From assembly GCA_036169595.1 (NCBI GenBank), contig CM069767.1, forward strand, positions 786,501 through 850,500: a DNA stretch of 64,000 nucleotides. The letters run 5' to 3'. Source of the DNA: Dictyostelium firmibasis. Lineage: Eukaryota > Evosea > Eumycetozoa > Dictyosteliales > Dictyosteliaceae. The notes beneath the pieces are model-generated. The model worked only from the letters and a program-made list of their open reading frames with translations. It did no database searches and was not told where the DNA came from. Positions 29,501 to 41,100 of the stretch are shown one piece after another. Each line of letters opens with the position of its first letter. The stretch's first letter is position 1. The position numbers were made by a program, and so were the translations under genes.

Positions 29501-31889
29501 ATTAGAATTTGATCCAATCTTTGGAAAAGTATTCGATGAGAACAAAATCGATTTGGTACGTGACGTTGAGGCTTCAAATCAAGATGAATTGGCTCATAAG
29601 AAATTAATGGCTGAAAAGAAAGAAAAAATAATACAACAAATGAGAGAACAACAAAAATCATTCTTAGAGAGTTATAATAAAAAATTAGAAGAAGAAGCAA
29701 ATAAACATTATGACGATGAGGAGGAGGATGTGTATGAGGATGTGTATGAGGATGAGGATGGGGATGAAGATATACTTGACCAAGAATTAGAAAAAGAACA
29801 ACAAGGAGGGAAAGAAGAAGAAGAGGAGGAACAAGAAGTTCCATTAAAACTTAGAAATACAATTAAAGCTCCTGATACTTATGAAAACGACGATGATGAA
29901 GTTGATGAAAAAGTCTGTAAACTTATTAATATTGAAATTCAAGATGGAGGAATAGATGAAAATGAAATTAATAATGAAATTACAAAAGAAAAACTACAAG
30001 AAGATGATATTGAAAAAGAAGAGGTAGAAGAGGTAGTGGAAGAGGAAGGAGAAGAAGTTGAAGTTAAAGTTGAAATTAAAAAACCAATTAAACATAGACA
30101 TCATAAACATGAACCACGTTCAATTGAAATTTCTATTGAAGAAGAAGGTGAATTTGAACCATGTATAATTTGTAAGAGTGGTGAAAGAAGTGGTAGATTA
30201 TTTACAATTGGTTACATTGACTTATCATCAGTTAATCATCAGAATTCAGTTCAAAATAATTTTAATTTAGCAAATGATACAGAGTTAGGATTGGACCCAG
30301 TTTATCAACATTTCATTGAAACTTTCTATCTTACCGATATTAAACCAGGTACAACTCAATACATCCCCTATAAAGATGATCCAGCCGGTTTATTTGCATG
30401 TTATATTTTCCAGAGAAGCCCATCGACTTACATCTCTAGTTGTGGTCATAATATACATAAGAAATGTTTAGATAAATATTTAAAGGAACAAGAACAACAA
30501 AAGATTGATGAATTTATTACAGCCTTCAATTGTCCACTCTGTAGTAGACCATCAGATTTCATTCTACCGTTAGGTGAACCAATCGATTCAAATCAATATA
30601 AATCCGATGCAAATGATATGTTCACAAAGTTGTGTTACTACGATTTCTTGGTTTTAATGGATCCTGAAAACAAATATAGTATAGATAAATACCTTTGGAA
30701 ATTTGTTTTGCAAAATATTGAAACCTTGGAATTGAAATCAAGAAAAACCAATCTTTACTCTCAAGATGATTATTTCATAATATCAGAGATCGACTTCCAA
30801 AAGGAATTGACCACAACCACTCGTTTATTTAATGTTATCTCCTCTGCTGACGTTGAACCCGATCAAATCTTACCAATCTATGATCAATCGACTTTCTTTA
30901 TGGATCCATTCACCAGTAGTAGTTATTCAATTTTCCTCTCAAAGAAAGATCATCTATCTTTAATTTTCGAAGGTTTATCTAAATATCTCTTTAATATTGT
31001 ACTTTTCCATTGTATAAAGAAAAAGGTCGTGCCTGATAGTCTCTTGAGCAATGATAACCAAACTCAAAAACTTGTTGAAAAAGAATATCAACTTTTATTC
31101 CTCGACAATCACCAATTGGATGAAGATATTGAAAATGAATTTAAAAATCAAATTCATCCATACATTAGAAAGGTTCTATTATTATATTCTTTAATTTTAA
31201 ATACGAATGTAATCGATACCAAAGAAGATTTGGCCCTATTCCCTTCCTCTTGTGACCCAAATACCCCATTAACTTTAGAGTTGTTATCAGATTTCGATAA
31301 ATGTATTGGCTTTTTCGGTTATGGTAATATTCAATCAATGTTTAATCATCTCTTAAATAAGGATACTTTTGAGTTAACTTTAAGTAAATTTATAAAGAAG
31401 AAGAAGATTACTTCAACCATCGCTACCACTCCAACATTATTTTGCTCTTATCCACCACCATCTGACTATAGATCATTGCCACATTTCATTTCGTTACCAG
31501 AGAAATTTGTAGATTTCATGCAAGAAAATATCTATGCAGGTAATTGCTCCTGTGACTCCCTCTTGAAATTGGTTTGTCTATTATGTGGCCAAAGTGTTTG
31601 TACTGTTAATACTTGTAAACAAGGTGGTGCCGTCAGTCATTGTTATGTTTGTAGCTCAACACCATTAGGTTTCTTCCATTTAATCGATAAACCAATGATT
31701 CAAGTCTACAATTTCCAATTTGGTTCATTCAAAGGAAATTCTTTATATACTCATATCTATTTAGATAAAGATGGTCAAAAATCAAATTCCACCTCTGTGG
31801 AAATCTCACTCTCTCAAAAGAAATTGAAAAAACTTTATAAATATTGGATGGACACAACAAATTCAAGAAAGTTTTTAATAACAAAATAA
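26538..31889 (+). CDS. UBR3-like E3 ubiquitin ligase (UBR box + RING)
   Basis: Two exons, 26538-26760 and 26863-31889, give 5250 nt and 1749 aa. The 102-base intron is in frame and stop-free, so a naive ORF is 34 residues too long and would place a hydrophobic stretch inside the UBR box. After splicing, the UBR zinc finger runs from KCQHSPSKSEWFFTCSKCS through CICTSCF, GHSF and ICDCGNAEAIKREGFCSDH. The last block resembles UBR3 (CDCGD...ESGFCKRH) more than UBR1/2. An acidic Glu/Asp-rich region follows (about 1030-1160). A RING-H2 begins near CIICKSG (about 1173) with a long insertion and ends with SCGHNIHKKCLDKYL and NCPLCSRPSDF. The C-terminal Cys/His block LVCLLCGQSVC...CYVC matches the UBR autoinhibitory domain. 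The N-terminus MGNTFS fits an N-myristoylation site. Confidence 0.88.
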   Translation: MGNTFSFMSNVTGSERLTSFKVQKTPTYDEISHELSEEEISFELIDNIFERCCFMTIDFFFDTYHSDDTLKCQHSKFIIIITIFIFLLLLLLFSFFFFTKFFFFFFKLGPSKSEWFFTCSKCSLANNSCICTSCFLSGNHISEGHSFTLFEASQSAICDCGNAEAIKREGFCSDHINVNQRSKKERIDKLPFFIKKDVHIFFRYLFQYLQDLSIQSTAATTSNNPQKTELLEAEIQIITDWLSEVCKESSTLIHIMAEEFTSRVLEFEGEGEGEKNNLEKEDNDKDDEYYYSKFKLYQHKPLPYKSDSESIQQQWEGHHFLGFIFSKIELLYQFLPLLVLLIDNHSAFKIVLFEEYLKNYINIFSPRDLKSSGVTLNIGSFYMENKILVPFSTGYSRHNVLELILRFHKTIYVPLLLPFYQTDTKIEKEVMLQSDLGAFVNQMKNPLVVKYFSKQEDKFKLFFEFAEQLHRFTSPQFVDPSITTTKFLLLMEHRLLLSMKSMIQTAQSMNDPEFYQFLIDSVANNLVTCMERIQKRQTFDRCGMQLPHQDFFQKFTYSEIPVHFPLYRILSTFLLMTKLDPMLLITKYNLQEPDIIDMLTTLLLFRVCYVSYDDSQSIENCTDITMVSDLHMMQVSLCLLGPKKFLYAFFNVLTSIDTNPSAFTDIFSMFIGTLQLRATLTPNKQEIIYNLLQGVFSGIFYKLHFRSFDTVLLDVTETQIYDIYLPEITNKGNQAKELINNDWWQYFDPHYPLFSINFRALIKSSAKDRFKKYQTLNKIPESNPLPPIIDQLPLELSGVSEIYNDPTLFEIILCVVADCVFPSTFVGYDDSFEMQPILKMLISKPGTILSEMFYIFVLGIKSFKEFTLPNLNQSEKLLIIETIKDYFNSTTTTTNNKDEKEEEKEEEKEEDKIRKEKNNSRFKFDFTLKTKNNYAIYNLLRIYNVEVDIGVKEKLSFLDILFKFWDLMTNKSEYLELRSSLLYIFNFLLEFDPIFGKVFDENKIDLVRDVEASNQDELAHKKLMAEKKEKIIQQMREQQKSFLESYNKKLEEEANKHYDDEEEDVYEDVYEDEDGDEDILDQELEKEQQGGKEEEEEEQEVPLKLRNTIKAPDTYENDDDEVDEKVCKLINIEIQDGGIDENEINNEITKEKLQEDDIEKEEVEEVVEEEGEEVEVKVEIKKPIKHRHHKHEPRSIEISIEEEGEFEPCIICKSGERSGRLFTIGYIDLSSVNHQNSVQNNFNLANDTELGLDPVYQHFIETFYLTDIKPGTTQYIPYKDDPAGLFACYIFQRSPSTYISSCGHNIHKKCLDKYLKEQEQQKIDEFITAFNCPLCSRPSDFILPLGEPIDSNQYKSDANDMFTKLCYYDFLVLMDPENKYSIDKYLWKFVLQNIETLELKSRKTNLYSQDDYFIISEIDFQKELTTTTRLFNVISSADVEPDQILPIYDQSTFFMDPFTSSSYSIFLSKKDHLSLIFEGLSKYLFNIVLFHCIKKKVVPDSLLSNDNQTQKLVEKEYQLLFLDNHQLDEDIENEFKNQIHPYIRKVLLLYSLILNTNVIDTKEDLALFPSSCDPNTPLTLELLSDFDKCIGFFGYGNIQSMFNHLLNKDTFELTLSKFIKKKKITSTIATTPTLFCSYPPPSDYRSLPHFISLPEKFVDFMQENIYAGNCSCDSLLKLVCLLCGQSVCTVNTCKQGGAVSHCYVCSSTPLGFFHLIDKPMIQVYNFQFGSFKGNSLYTHIYLDKDGQKSNSTSVEISLSQKKLKKLYKYWMDTTNSRKFLITK

Positions 31890-32000
31890 ATAAAAAAACT
31901 ATTTTAGTGTTGAAAAATAGAAAAAAAAAGAATTATTTACTAATTGAAGTAAAAAATAAAAAATTTAATCTTTTATTTTATTTTTTTATTGTTATTATTT

Positions 32001-34579
32001 TTACAAAAGTTTATATCTTTTAGATAAATATTTTTTAATATAAAAAATTATTCCAACTGATAAAAGTAATTCTATTAAACCAGATACCAAGAACCAAATT
32101 TCATTTGTATATGAACCAACATGGAATAATCTCACTGTTGTATAATCCCAACTAAAAAAATAAATAAATAAAAGTTAATAAATATTAAATATTGTGTTAT
32201 GTTTGTTGAAAATTAATGATACTCACTTGCTTTCAACAAAAACTGGATACGAAGAATTTACTATTGTCCAAGATGATTTTGAATTATCAAATGAAAATGC
32301 TAATGAAATTGCATCATGGAAATGAGTATTTGAATATATACAAACTTTACTCACACATATACTACTTGCAGTATCCTATATTTAATAATTGGTAAATAAA
32401 ATTATAATTTTGGGTAATGATATGATTTATAAAACTATAATACATACACAGTCAGAGTCATATGTGCAATTTGTAGCATTTGTTCGGTGTTGTGTTAAAT
32501 ATGTAGCCAATTTATAAACGAATCTTGTTTCGATTGAAGAAATATGATTAACAGGACTAACACCATAAACACTTGAATAAAAATTTGGAATTGGATTGTA
32601 TGCTTTTTTATTAAAAAAAAACAACGAAGAGTTAATATAAAAAAAAAAAAAGCTTGTTTCCTAGGAAATATACATACGATAAGTTGACATTAAAGAAGTT
32701 ACCCAAGAACAAGTAAAGGAACTAGTTAAACAGGAATAAATATCTCTAACGAAAAAGTCATCGACCTTAACAGTGCCATTACCACCAGCCAATAGATCGA
32801 TTGAAGTAGAGAATACTTGAATCATATCGATGAGTGTTGATCTAGTTGTATCGATATTACCTGCATTATCTTGTTCATAACCAAAATATTGGTTATTGTA
32901 TTGATAGTCATGATCAGTGATAACAAGGGTACCAATAAAGTTTGGAGCGGATTTTTTATTAATCTCTTTGATGAATGACATACTTGAACATGGTGGTAAT
33001 TCTTTTTGAGTTGTAGTTTTGAATTGAATTGTACTATTCTCAAAGGATTGGGCAGATTGAGTGAATACATTCATCAATTGATCAGCACCTCCATTTGGGT
33101 GGAAAACTAAATTATAGATATCTGAATCGTTTGGAGTTTTAATACCACTTTTGATTGGTCTACCCAATTGATTGAACTCAATGATTGCATAAATATTTTC
33201 AAATTTAATTTGTTCAAAAGTTAAATCAAGTATTGGTGGAGATGAACAAGAATTTTCGTTATCACTATTCAATGATGTACAATTGAAATTCAATAAATCA
33301 TTGACGAAATTGGTTGAACCTACGTAACCCCATCTCTCTGAATTCCACATAGCGAAAATCACTTCTTTATCCCATTTGGTTTTATCAACACCTTGTAGAC
33401 TGTTTAATATTGATAATAAAACTACCAATGCATATGCAGATTGATCGGTACCAGTGGCGAGATCACGAAAGAATGCAGTTGTATCCAATGGTAACATCAC
33501 CAATATAATTGGTTTACTTTGATCAATCTCTGCTGAAAATGATGACCAAATACTTTGTCCACCAACTGGTTCACAAAATCCTCTTCTTAAACATGTCTCT
33601 GCATTAATAGCACCTTGCATAAAACTATCTAATTCTGCTCCATATGCTGGGTATTTTCCATTTCTATTGATTGTTGATAACTAATTTTTTTTAATGTTAA
33701 AAATAAATAAACTACTGAAAAAAATAATAATAAATAAATACAAACATTTCTAATATAAGATGAAGTTTCTAGTTCTAAAGCAAACATTGGAAAAGGAAAA
33801 CTTTGGTAAGTGAAACCATCACCATTTGGGTTCCAAACCAATGAACTATCAGGATAAAGTCCATATTGTTTTATTGGATATTGAAGTTCTGGTGAGTATG
33901 GATATGTTTTTTCTACATCTGTTAAAATCAATGCGCCATTCATTTTCTTTTTAGTATACAATGTTGATAATAATGTTCTAAAAAAATAATATAATATATA
34001 AAAAAAAATATTCATTTTTTTTTTTTTAATATTTTATATTATGTAAGTATCATATCCGCTTAATAAATCCTATTTATTATTACTAATAATATTAAATATT
34101 TACTTATTAAAATAATTTGAATCAAATACTATAATAATATCTTTTTGTTGATTATATGAAAAGTAATTGTTATAAGACTCGTCACTATCAATTAAATAAA
34201 GAATACCACTATCACCGCCATGTGATGATGAACAACCTATTTGCCCATTCAATGTCATAATTCGAGTGCATGGATAACTATTTAATGAAACATACATCTT
34301 CTCCTCAATAGATGATTGGGATAAAATTACATCTGTTGTTTTGTTTTGTTTTGTTTTGTTTTGTTTTGTTTTGTTTTGTTTTGTTTTGTTTTGTTTTGTT
34401 TTGTTTTGTTTTGTTTTGTTTTGTTTTGTTTTGTTTTGTTTTGTTTTGTTTCAAAAAAAAAAAAGATAAAGAGCGGGTTAGAAATTTCTCCAAAAAAAAA
34501 TTCACATATGTCTAAAAATTAATAACATACTTGATAAAACTATTATTATAAAAACTATAAAATAAATTTTAATCTTCAT
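32001..34579 (-). CDS. ncstn: Nicastrin, gamma-secretase subunit
   Basis: Seven exons (34579-34531, 34332-34104, 33977-33746, 33680-32678, 32602-32448, 32375-32227, 32151-32001) give 1968 nt and 655 aa. Nicastrin is the substrate-gating glycoprotein of gamma-secretase, which also contains presenilin, Aph-1 and Pen-2. Exon 1 encodes a signal peptide (MKIKIYFIVFIIIVLS). The ectodomain has LNSYPCTRIMTLNGQIGCSS, the peptidase-like DAP core with FAMWNSERWGYVGS (its Glu matches the conserved glutamate of human GETFDYIGS), and several NxS/T sites. A single C-terminal span, IWFLVSGLIELLLSVGIIFY, is followed by a short basic tail. Intron 1 contains a TTTTG pentanucleotide array. All junctions have GT/AG ends and keep frame. 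Confidence 0.92.
34337..34451. repeat. (TTTTG)n pentanucleotide array in nicastrin intron 1
   Basis: About 23 perfect TTTTG units, just upstream of the exon 2 acceptor on the gene strand (AAAAC units on that strand). It is unlike the AAT arrays that dominate the window. Confidence 0.95.
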
Positions 34580-35119
34580 TTTATAGCTTTTTTAAAAAAA
34601 GAAAAAAATTCTTGTTGTGATTAAAATAAAAAAAAAAAAAAATTATTATGTAAGATTTTAGTGTACGTTATTAAGTAGTGAAAGCAAGAGTGTGTGTGTG
34701 TGGTAGGGTTGTTTTATACAAATAAAACTATCTCTCTTTGATCCCTTTACAAAAAAAAAAAAATAAAAAAAAAAAAAAAATTAAAAATTAAAAATTAAAA
34801 AAAAATCAAACTGTTTATTAATTAAAAATTAGAAAAAATTAAAAAAAAAAAAAAAAAATTCAAAAAAAAAAAAAATTATTTAATTATTTAAATAAAAAAA
34901 AAAAAAGTAAGATTTAAATAATAGAAAAGGATCAACTAAATGGGAATTTTAATTTTATTTTAATTTTTTTTTTTTTTTTTTTTTATTAAATAAAATTTTA
35001 CTTCGTTTTTTTATTTTTTTATATTTTTTTTATTTTTTTTTATTTTTTTTAGTTTTTCATTTGACGACTTTTCTATCATGATATTTATTTAATATCAGAA
35101 TTTGATTGAAAAAAAAAAA
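34580..35119. other. Divergent promoter region, nicastrin and ArgRS
   Basis: About 540 bases of A/T tracts around one G-rich element, GAGTGTGTGTGTGTGGTAGGG (34688-34708). That element resembles GT/G-box sites of Dictyostelium developmental promoters and lies 110-130 bases upstream of the nicastrin ATG. Confidence 0.45.
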
Positions 35120-37443
35120 ATGATAAGAAATTTATCTATTTATAAAAATATTAATAATATTACTTTAAAACCAATTTATTTTATTAACATAAAAAGAAAC
35201 TTTTCAACAACAAAAACAACGAATCAAAAAGAAATTCAACCACATCAACCACAAAAATTTAATATAAAGAATAAATGGTTTGATATAAGTTCAAGATCAG
35301 CATTTTTATTATTACATCAATGTTTTAAATCAATGTTTGAAAAAACCTTAACAAAAGAAGAGATTGATAAAGTATTTAAAAATGAAAAAATAAAATATCA
35401 AGCAGTATTCTCACAAGTTCCATCTAAAAAAGTATTTGACTATGACTACTCACTTAGTAATTTAATGGTAGCATCAATGTTATTAAAAGATAAAGATTTA
35501 GGTAAAAAATTAATTGAAACATTTGAATTGAGAAAATCCGAAATACCATATTCATCAATGATTGAAAGGTTAGAAATAAGTAATAAAGGTCATTTAAATC
35601 TTAGAGTCACTGATGAATATTTAAAAACCATTTTAAAACTTTGGATTGATTCATATAGTGATAGTGATAGTTATGATAAGGATAATGAAAGATCAAAATA
35701 TTTAATTGAAAATTTAAAATTTCAAGATGATAAAGATTTGAATGAAACTGAAAGAGAGAATAAATTACTACCAATTAAAAATAAAAAAGTTTTAGTTGAT
35801 TTTGCATCACCAAATATGTCGAAAGAATTACATGTTGGTCATTTAAGATCTATTGCATTGGGTGAATCAATTTGTAGAATTTTAGAGTATATGGGACATG
35901 ATGTTGAAAGAATTAGTCATGCTGGTGATTTTGGTACACCATTAGGAATTGTATTGGCTCATTCATTGGAAACCAAAGCTGACTATTTAAAGCATATTCA
36001 AGATCCCACTTGTAAATCCAATGAACCAATTATACCAACACCAAAAGAATTATCTCAACTCTATACCACCTCAAAGAATAGAACTAAAACCGATGAAGAA
36101 TTCTCAAAGAGAACACTTTGGACTGCTGCACAATTTCAAAAAGGTCCACCAATTTATGATGACGTTGATGGTAAACAAATTGGTGGTAGTGATCCAATAG
36201 TCTACAATGCATGGTTGGCACTTTGTGAAGCATCTAGAATTGGATTCAATAAAGTTTTTAAAATGTTAGATATTAATGTAAATGAACGTGGTGAATCATT
36301 CTATAGGGATATGTTACCAGGTGTAATTGATGAATTGACTAGATTAGGTTTTGTTGATATTTCAGAAGATGGTAGAAAATGTATTTTCTTGGATAAAACC
36401 AAAGATAAAGAATCACAAGTACCAGTGGTAATTCAAAAGAGTGATGGTGCTTATCTATATGCTACAACTGATATAGCGGCAATTAAACATCGTGTTGAAA
36501 ATGGTAGACAATGGGTAATTGTTATAACTGATGATTCACAAAGTGGCCATTTCCAACAAGTCTTTAAGATAGCTCAAGATGCAAAGTGGTTAGATCGTAA
36601 TGAAACTCGTGTCGATCATTTATCATTTGGTGTTGTTCGTGGAGCTAATGGTCAAAAATTATCATCACGTGATGGTACCCCAATAGCACTAGTCGATTTA
36701 TTACATGAATCAATTGAACGTTCAAAACAAGCTACATCACTCTCTAAATCTTTTACTCGTTCTGAAAAATTAGATATCACTCAAAATGCAAATAATGTTG
36801 AAATTAATAGACTACTTGATACTTTTGAAAATAATAATGATAACAATTACAATGATATTTTGAATGATGAAAAACATTTCCAAAAGATTGGTATGGGTGC
36901 ATTAAAATATTATGATTTAACACATAGAAATAATCCATATGTTTTTTCTTATGATAGTATTTTATCATTTAAAGGAAATACAAGTATTTATATTTTATAT
37001 TGCTATACTCGTATTTCAACTTTATTAAGAAGAATTGATTTTAATAATTTAAATTTAAATCCAAAGTAAGTGAAAAAAAAAAAAAAAAAAAAGAAAAGTA
37101 AAAAAATCTTCAATTTTGGTATTAACCAATTTTATTTTATTTTTTTGAAAAAAAAAAAAAAAGTTTAACTGAATTTAAAGAATTCACAGAAAAAGAAAGA
37201 AATTTAATATTCATAATGTCAAGATTTAGTGATGTAATGAAAAATACAGAACAATCATTAAAACCTGGTGTTATTTGTGATTTCCTTTGGGATCTTTCAA
37301 ATAGTTTCCATCAATTTTATGAAGCTGAAAAAATTATTGGAAGTGAGAGACAAGATCAAAAATTATTCATTTGTTTGGCAACTCAAAGAATTTTATCAAC
37401 TGGTTTACATTTATTGGGTGTAGAAACTGTTGAAAAATTATAA
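35120..37443 (+). CDS. Arginine--tRNA ligase, probably mitochondrial
   Basis: Two exons, 35120-37065 and 37164-37443, give 2226 nt and 741 aa. The class I synthetase charges tRNA-Arg. An in-frame TTG lies 18 bases upstream; the ATG at 35120 is the sensible start. The presequence (MIRNLSIYKNINNITLKPIY...IKRNFSTTK) is basic with the FST motif common before mitochondrial processing sites here. The catalytic domain has VLVDFASPNMSKELHVGHLRS (HIGH variant HVGH), ISHAGDFGTPLG, TDIAAIKHR and GQKLSSRDG (KMSK equivalent, as is usual for ArgRS lacking the canonical KMSK). The C-terminal DALR-type anticodon domain spans exon 2, ending LGVETVEKL. A cytosolic isoform from a later Met is possible. Confidence 0.9.
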
Positions 37444-37449
37444 TAATTG

Positions 37450-37482
<33 letters not shown>

Positions 37483-38119
37483 CAAATTAATAACAAAAAA
37501 AAAAAAAAAAAAAAGTAATAAATTTAAGAAATAATAATATTTTATTTGTGAATTATAAAAAGAAGTTCCATCGCTTTCAAATAATAATACATTCGAATCT
37601 CAATTCATCTAAAAAAAATTTTAAAAGATTTTTTTTTAAAAAAAATTTTTTAATTTTTTTTTTTTTAATTTTTTTTTAATTTTTTTTGATTTTTATTTTT
37701 TTTTTTTTTTTTTTTTTTTTTACCCAACCTTTTTTTTTTATTTTTTTATTATTTCACACACACAATAATTTGTGATTTAGATATCTTTTTGTTTTTTTTA
37801 TTTGAAAAATAAAACAAAAAACTAATTCAAAGAGTTTTGTTGTAGTAAATAAATAAATCAATTGTAATATTATATATAAAAAAACTTTTTATTTTTAATT
37901 TTTAAAATTTGTATTATTATTATTTTTATTTTATTTCCATCATCCATTGCACATCACCACTCCCCAATATATATTTAATTACAAAACACAACCATAAACG
38001 CAAAAACAACCAATATATATATATATAAATCAATCCAAATATACACAATAGGAAAAAAAAAAAAAATATATTTTAGTATAGTAAAAGTTAATAATTAAAA
38101 AAAGAAAAAAAAAAACACA
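37444..38119. other. Intergenic region upstream of pirA
   Basis: About 680 bases. Long T tracts (37640-37735) are followed by more varied sequence with CACACACA (37756-37763), CATCACCACTCCCCAATATATAT (37952-37973) and CACAACCATAAACGC. These C-rich islands are plausible pirA promoter elements. No ORF. Confidence 0.45.
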
Positions 38120-41100
38120 ATGTCAATTGATCCAAAACAATCAAAAATAGCAGATGTCTTTGAAAGATGTGACGTTTTAGAGAGTTTTCCATTTCGTGAT
38201 GACCAATCAGAGATTGAGGAACAATCACCAAGTATTGGATATGATGCATATGATAAATCATTGAATTATACAGATAGAGGTGCCTATGAAACTCAATGGT
38301 CTGAAGAAACCATTGGTATGGAGAAAATGGAGGAAGTTTTAAAACAAGGTGATTCATTCATCAATATGGTTTACACATATCGTTCATGTTCAAAGGCATT
38401 ACCAACTGTTAAAACCGCTGAACAAGTAAATAAAACTCAAATCTATGAAGGTAACTTTGAGGTGTTGGAACCAGAAATTAAGAAATTAAAAGATTTTATG
38501 TACTTTCAAAAGGACACTATCAAATTGTTTTGTGATCATATTAAAAAATTAGCTTCTTCCTATGATAAAAAAAAAGAGACAATCTTAGCCTCTGAATCTT
38601 TTATCAATTATTTAGTTCGTATCTTGGATCTCTTAGCAATTTTAGATGCTTTAAAAAATATGAAAGCTTGTTTAAATAATGATTTTTCTTTCTTTAAAAG
38701 GTAATTAAAAGAAAATAATTGAAAAATAATTAAAAAAAAAAAAAAAAAAAAATTATTTATTAACTTTTTTTATTTTTTTATTTATTATTATTAATTAATT
38801 AATTAATATTTTTTTAGAGCTACTGGATTTTTAAGAAAACAAATGTCAGGTACTGAAGATCAAACTCAAGAGAATCATACATTATACTTATTTTTAGCAA
38901 ATCAAAATTCAATTACATCATCATTAAAGTTAGAGTTACATCATATTGAAAAGTTTGATGATATTTTACCAGTTATCGTTAATCAATGTGCAGATTATTT
39001 GGAGCAAGAAAAGTATGTTTTACCAAGTGAAAAGCATTGTTTACTTAGAGTGATGCCATTTGTTTTATTTTTAATTGATGAGAATGATTCCAAACATAAC
39101 ATCAACAAAAACAAGAATTTGAATATCTCACGTTATGCAAAGATCTTCAAAAAGAATCCTGTAGTACCATTGTATGGTGATATGCAAATCACCTTGGAGT
39201 CATTGGTAAAGAGATCACCACATTTCGATGAAAAGGCATGGGGTACCTCTACATTGGATAGTAAGTCTGCATTGGACTATGAGATTATTCATGTTTTAGA
39301 CTCTACACGTGTAATCTACAATGAGAATATGGCACGTTTTGCCAATATGGTCAATGAAATTAGAGCTGCCAAAGCTCGTGGTCCAAAGGAACCATTACCA
39401 ATGGCAGAGGCAGAGATTCAATTAGTCACTTTAAATTGTCTTCGTCTACTCTCTGATTGGACCTCTAGAGTACTCCAACAATCCGCTTGGAAATATTCAA
39501 AGCCAAACAATGACCCAACCATCTCTGCCACTTTTGATTATGAACGTGTCGTTAAATTCAATTACACCAAAGAGGAGAGAACAGCATTGGTTCAATTCAT
39601 CGCTATGATCAAATCATTGGCATCGTTAATGATGAAGAGTGAAACATTACTCCAACCAATTCTTCGTAAGACCATTCATCAAGAGTTACAAGAGTTCATT
39701 CAAATCAATCTCAAAGAGACCATTAAATCCTTTGTAAAGAACAATCCAAAGAAGAAGGATAACATCAAATTGGAGATGTCCCAATTGAAGAATATCTCTG
39801 TCGATTGGTTCAGTGGCTTTGAACCAGCCGAAGCTGTGCCAAACAAAAAGAGCAAAGAAGTCGAAGAGAAAGTTCAAATTCCTGCTCGTGCTGTACCACC
39901 ATCACCAACTCAATTGGAGTTGATTCTCACTTTAGTATCATCATTGATGGATAAAAAGAAAGATTTCTCCTCTGATCAATATCGTGACTTTGAAAACTTT
40001 ATCACCAAAGCATTCTTCTATCGTTACCTCTTATCGTTGTCATCGTCTATCATCTCCATCACTGATTTGGCTGATCTTTGGTATCGTGAGTTCTATTTAG
40101 AGTTGAACAATCGTGTTCAATTCCCAATCGAAACTTCACTCCCATGGATCCTCACTGATCATATCTTGGAATCTGATGATCCATCATTGATTGAACATCT
40201 CTTCTATCCATTAGGTCTTTATAATGATACTGCTCAACGTGCTCTCTTAAGTTTGAATCAACGTTTCCTCTACGATGAAATCGAAGCTGAACTTAATCTC
40301 TGTTTCGATCAATTACTCTACAAACTCTCTGGTAAGGTTTATACTCATTTCAAAACTCAAGCAAGCTCCATCCTCTTGGATAAACCATACAAAACTCAAT
40401 TGGAGTTGGCTCATTTCAATGGTAAATTACATACACCAAAATCACGTTTCGACGTTTTACTCCGTCAAAAACATATCACCCTTTTAGGTCGTTCAATCGA
40501 TCTCTGTGGTCTTTTAGCTCAAAGACAAAACAATACAATCCGTCAAAATTTAGATTATGCCATCAGTAGATTCGAAGCTTGTGATCTTACATCAATCGTA
40601 GAATTGGAGACTCAAATCACCAACATCAAACTTACTCACAAACTCTTATCCGAGTACTTTGATATCGATCCATTCGAATCTATCTTCAATGAAATTAATG
40701 AATCCTCCTCTTTAGTCTCTTATCATGGTCGTATTGTACTTCACATCATCTTTGAGTTGGTTGCTGATTTTGCACCAAATTATACTTTCAACTCGATCAC
40801 TCAACGTTTCATAAAGGCACCATATACTTTCACTGAAGAGTTGAAACGTGATGCCCTCCCAAAGACAAATCCTGTCTTCTTGTTTGGTAATAAATATTTG
40901 AATGCCGCCTACGCAAACTCGATCGAACTCTACAAGAACTTCATCGGTGTACCACATATTCAATCGATTCTCAGAATCGTCGGTAAGAAGAATCTTCCAT
41001 TAATTGTCGGTGAGGTATTACGTAACATTGAGATTAAGATCACCAATGTTCTCTCACCATACGTCAGCGAATTACTCCAAGGTATGCCAGCTTCCACTAA

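Noticed and set aside
35102-35119. Upstream in-frame TTG as start of the arginyl-tRNA synthetase
   Set aside because: Nuclear Dictyostelium genes start at ATG; the ATG at 35120 follows an oligo(A) leader typical here and begins the presequence.
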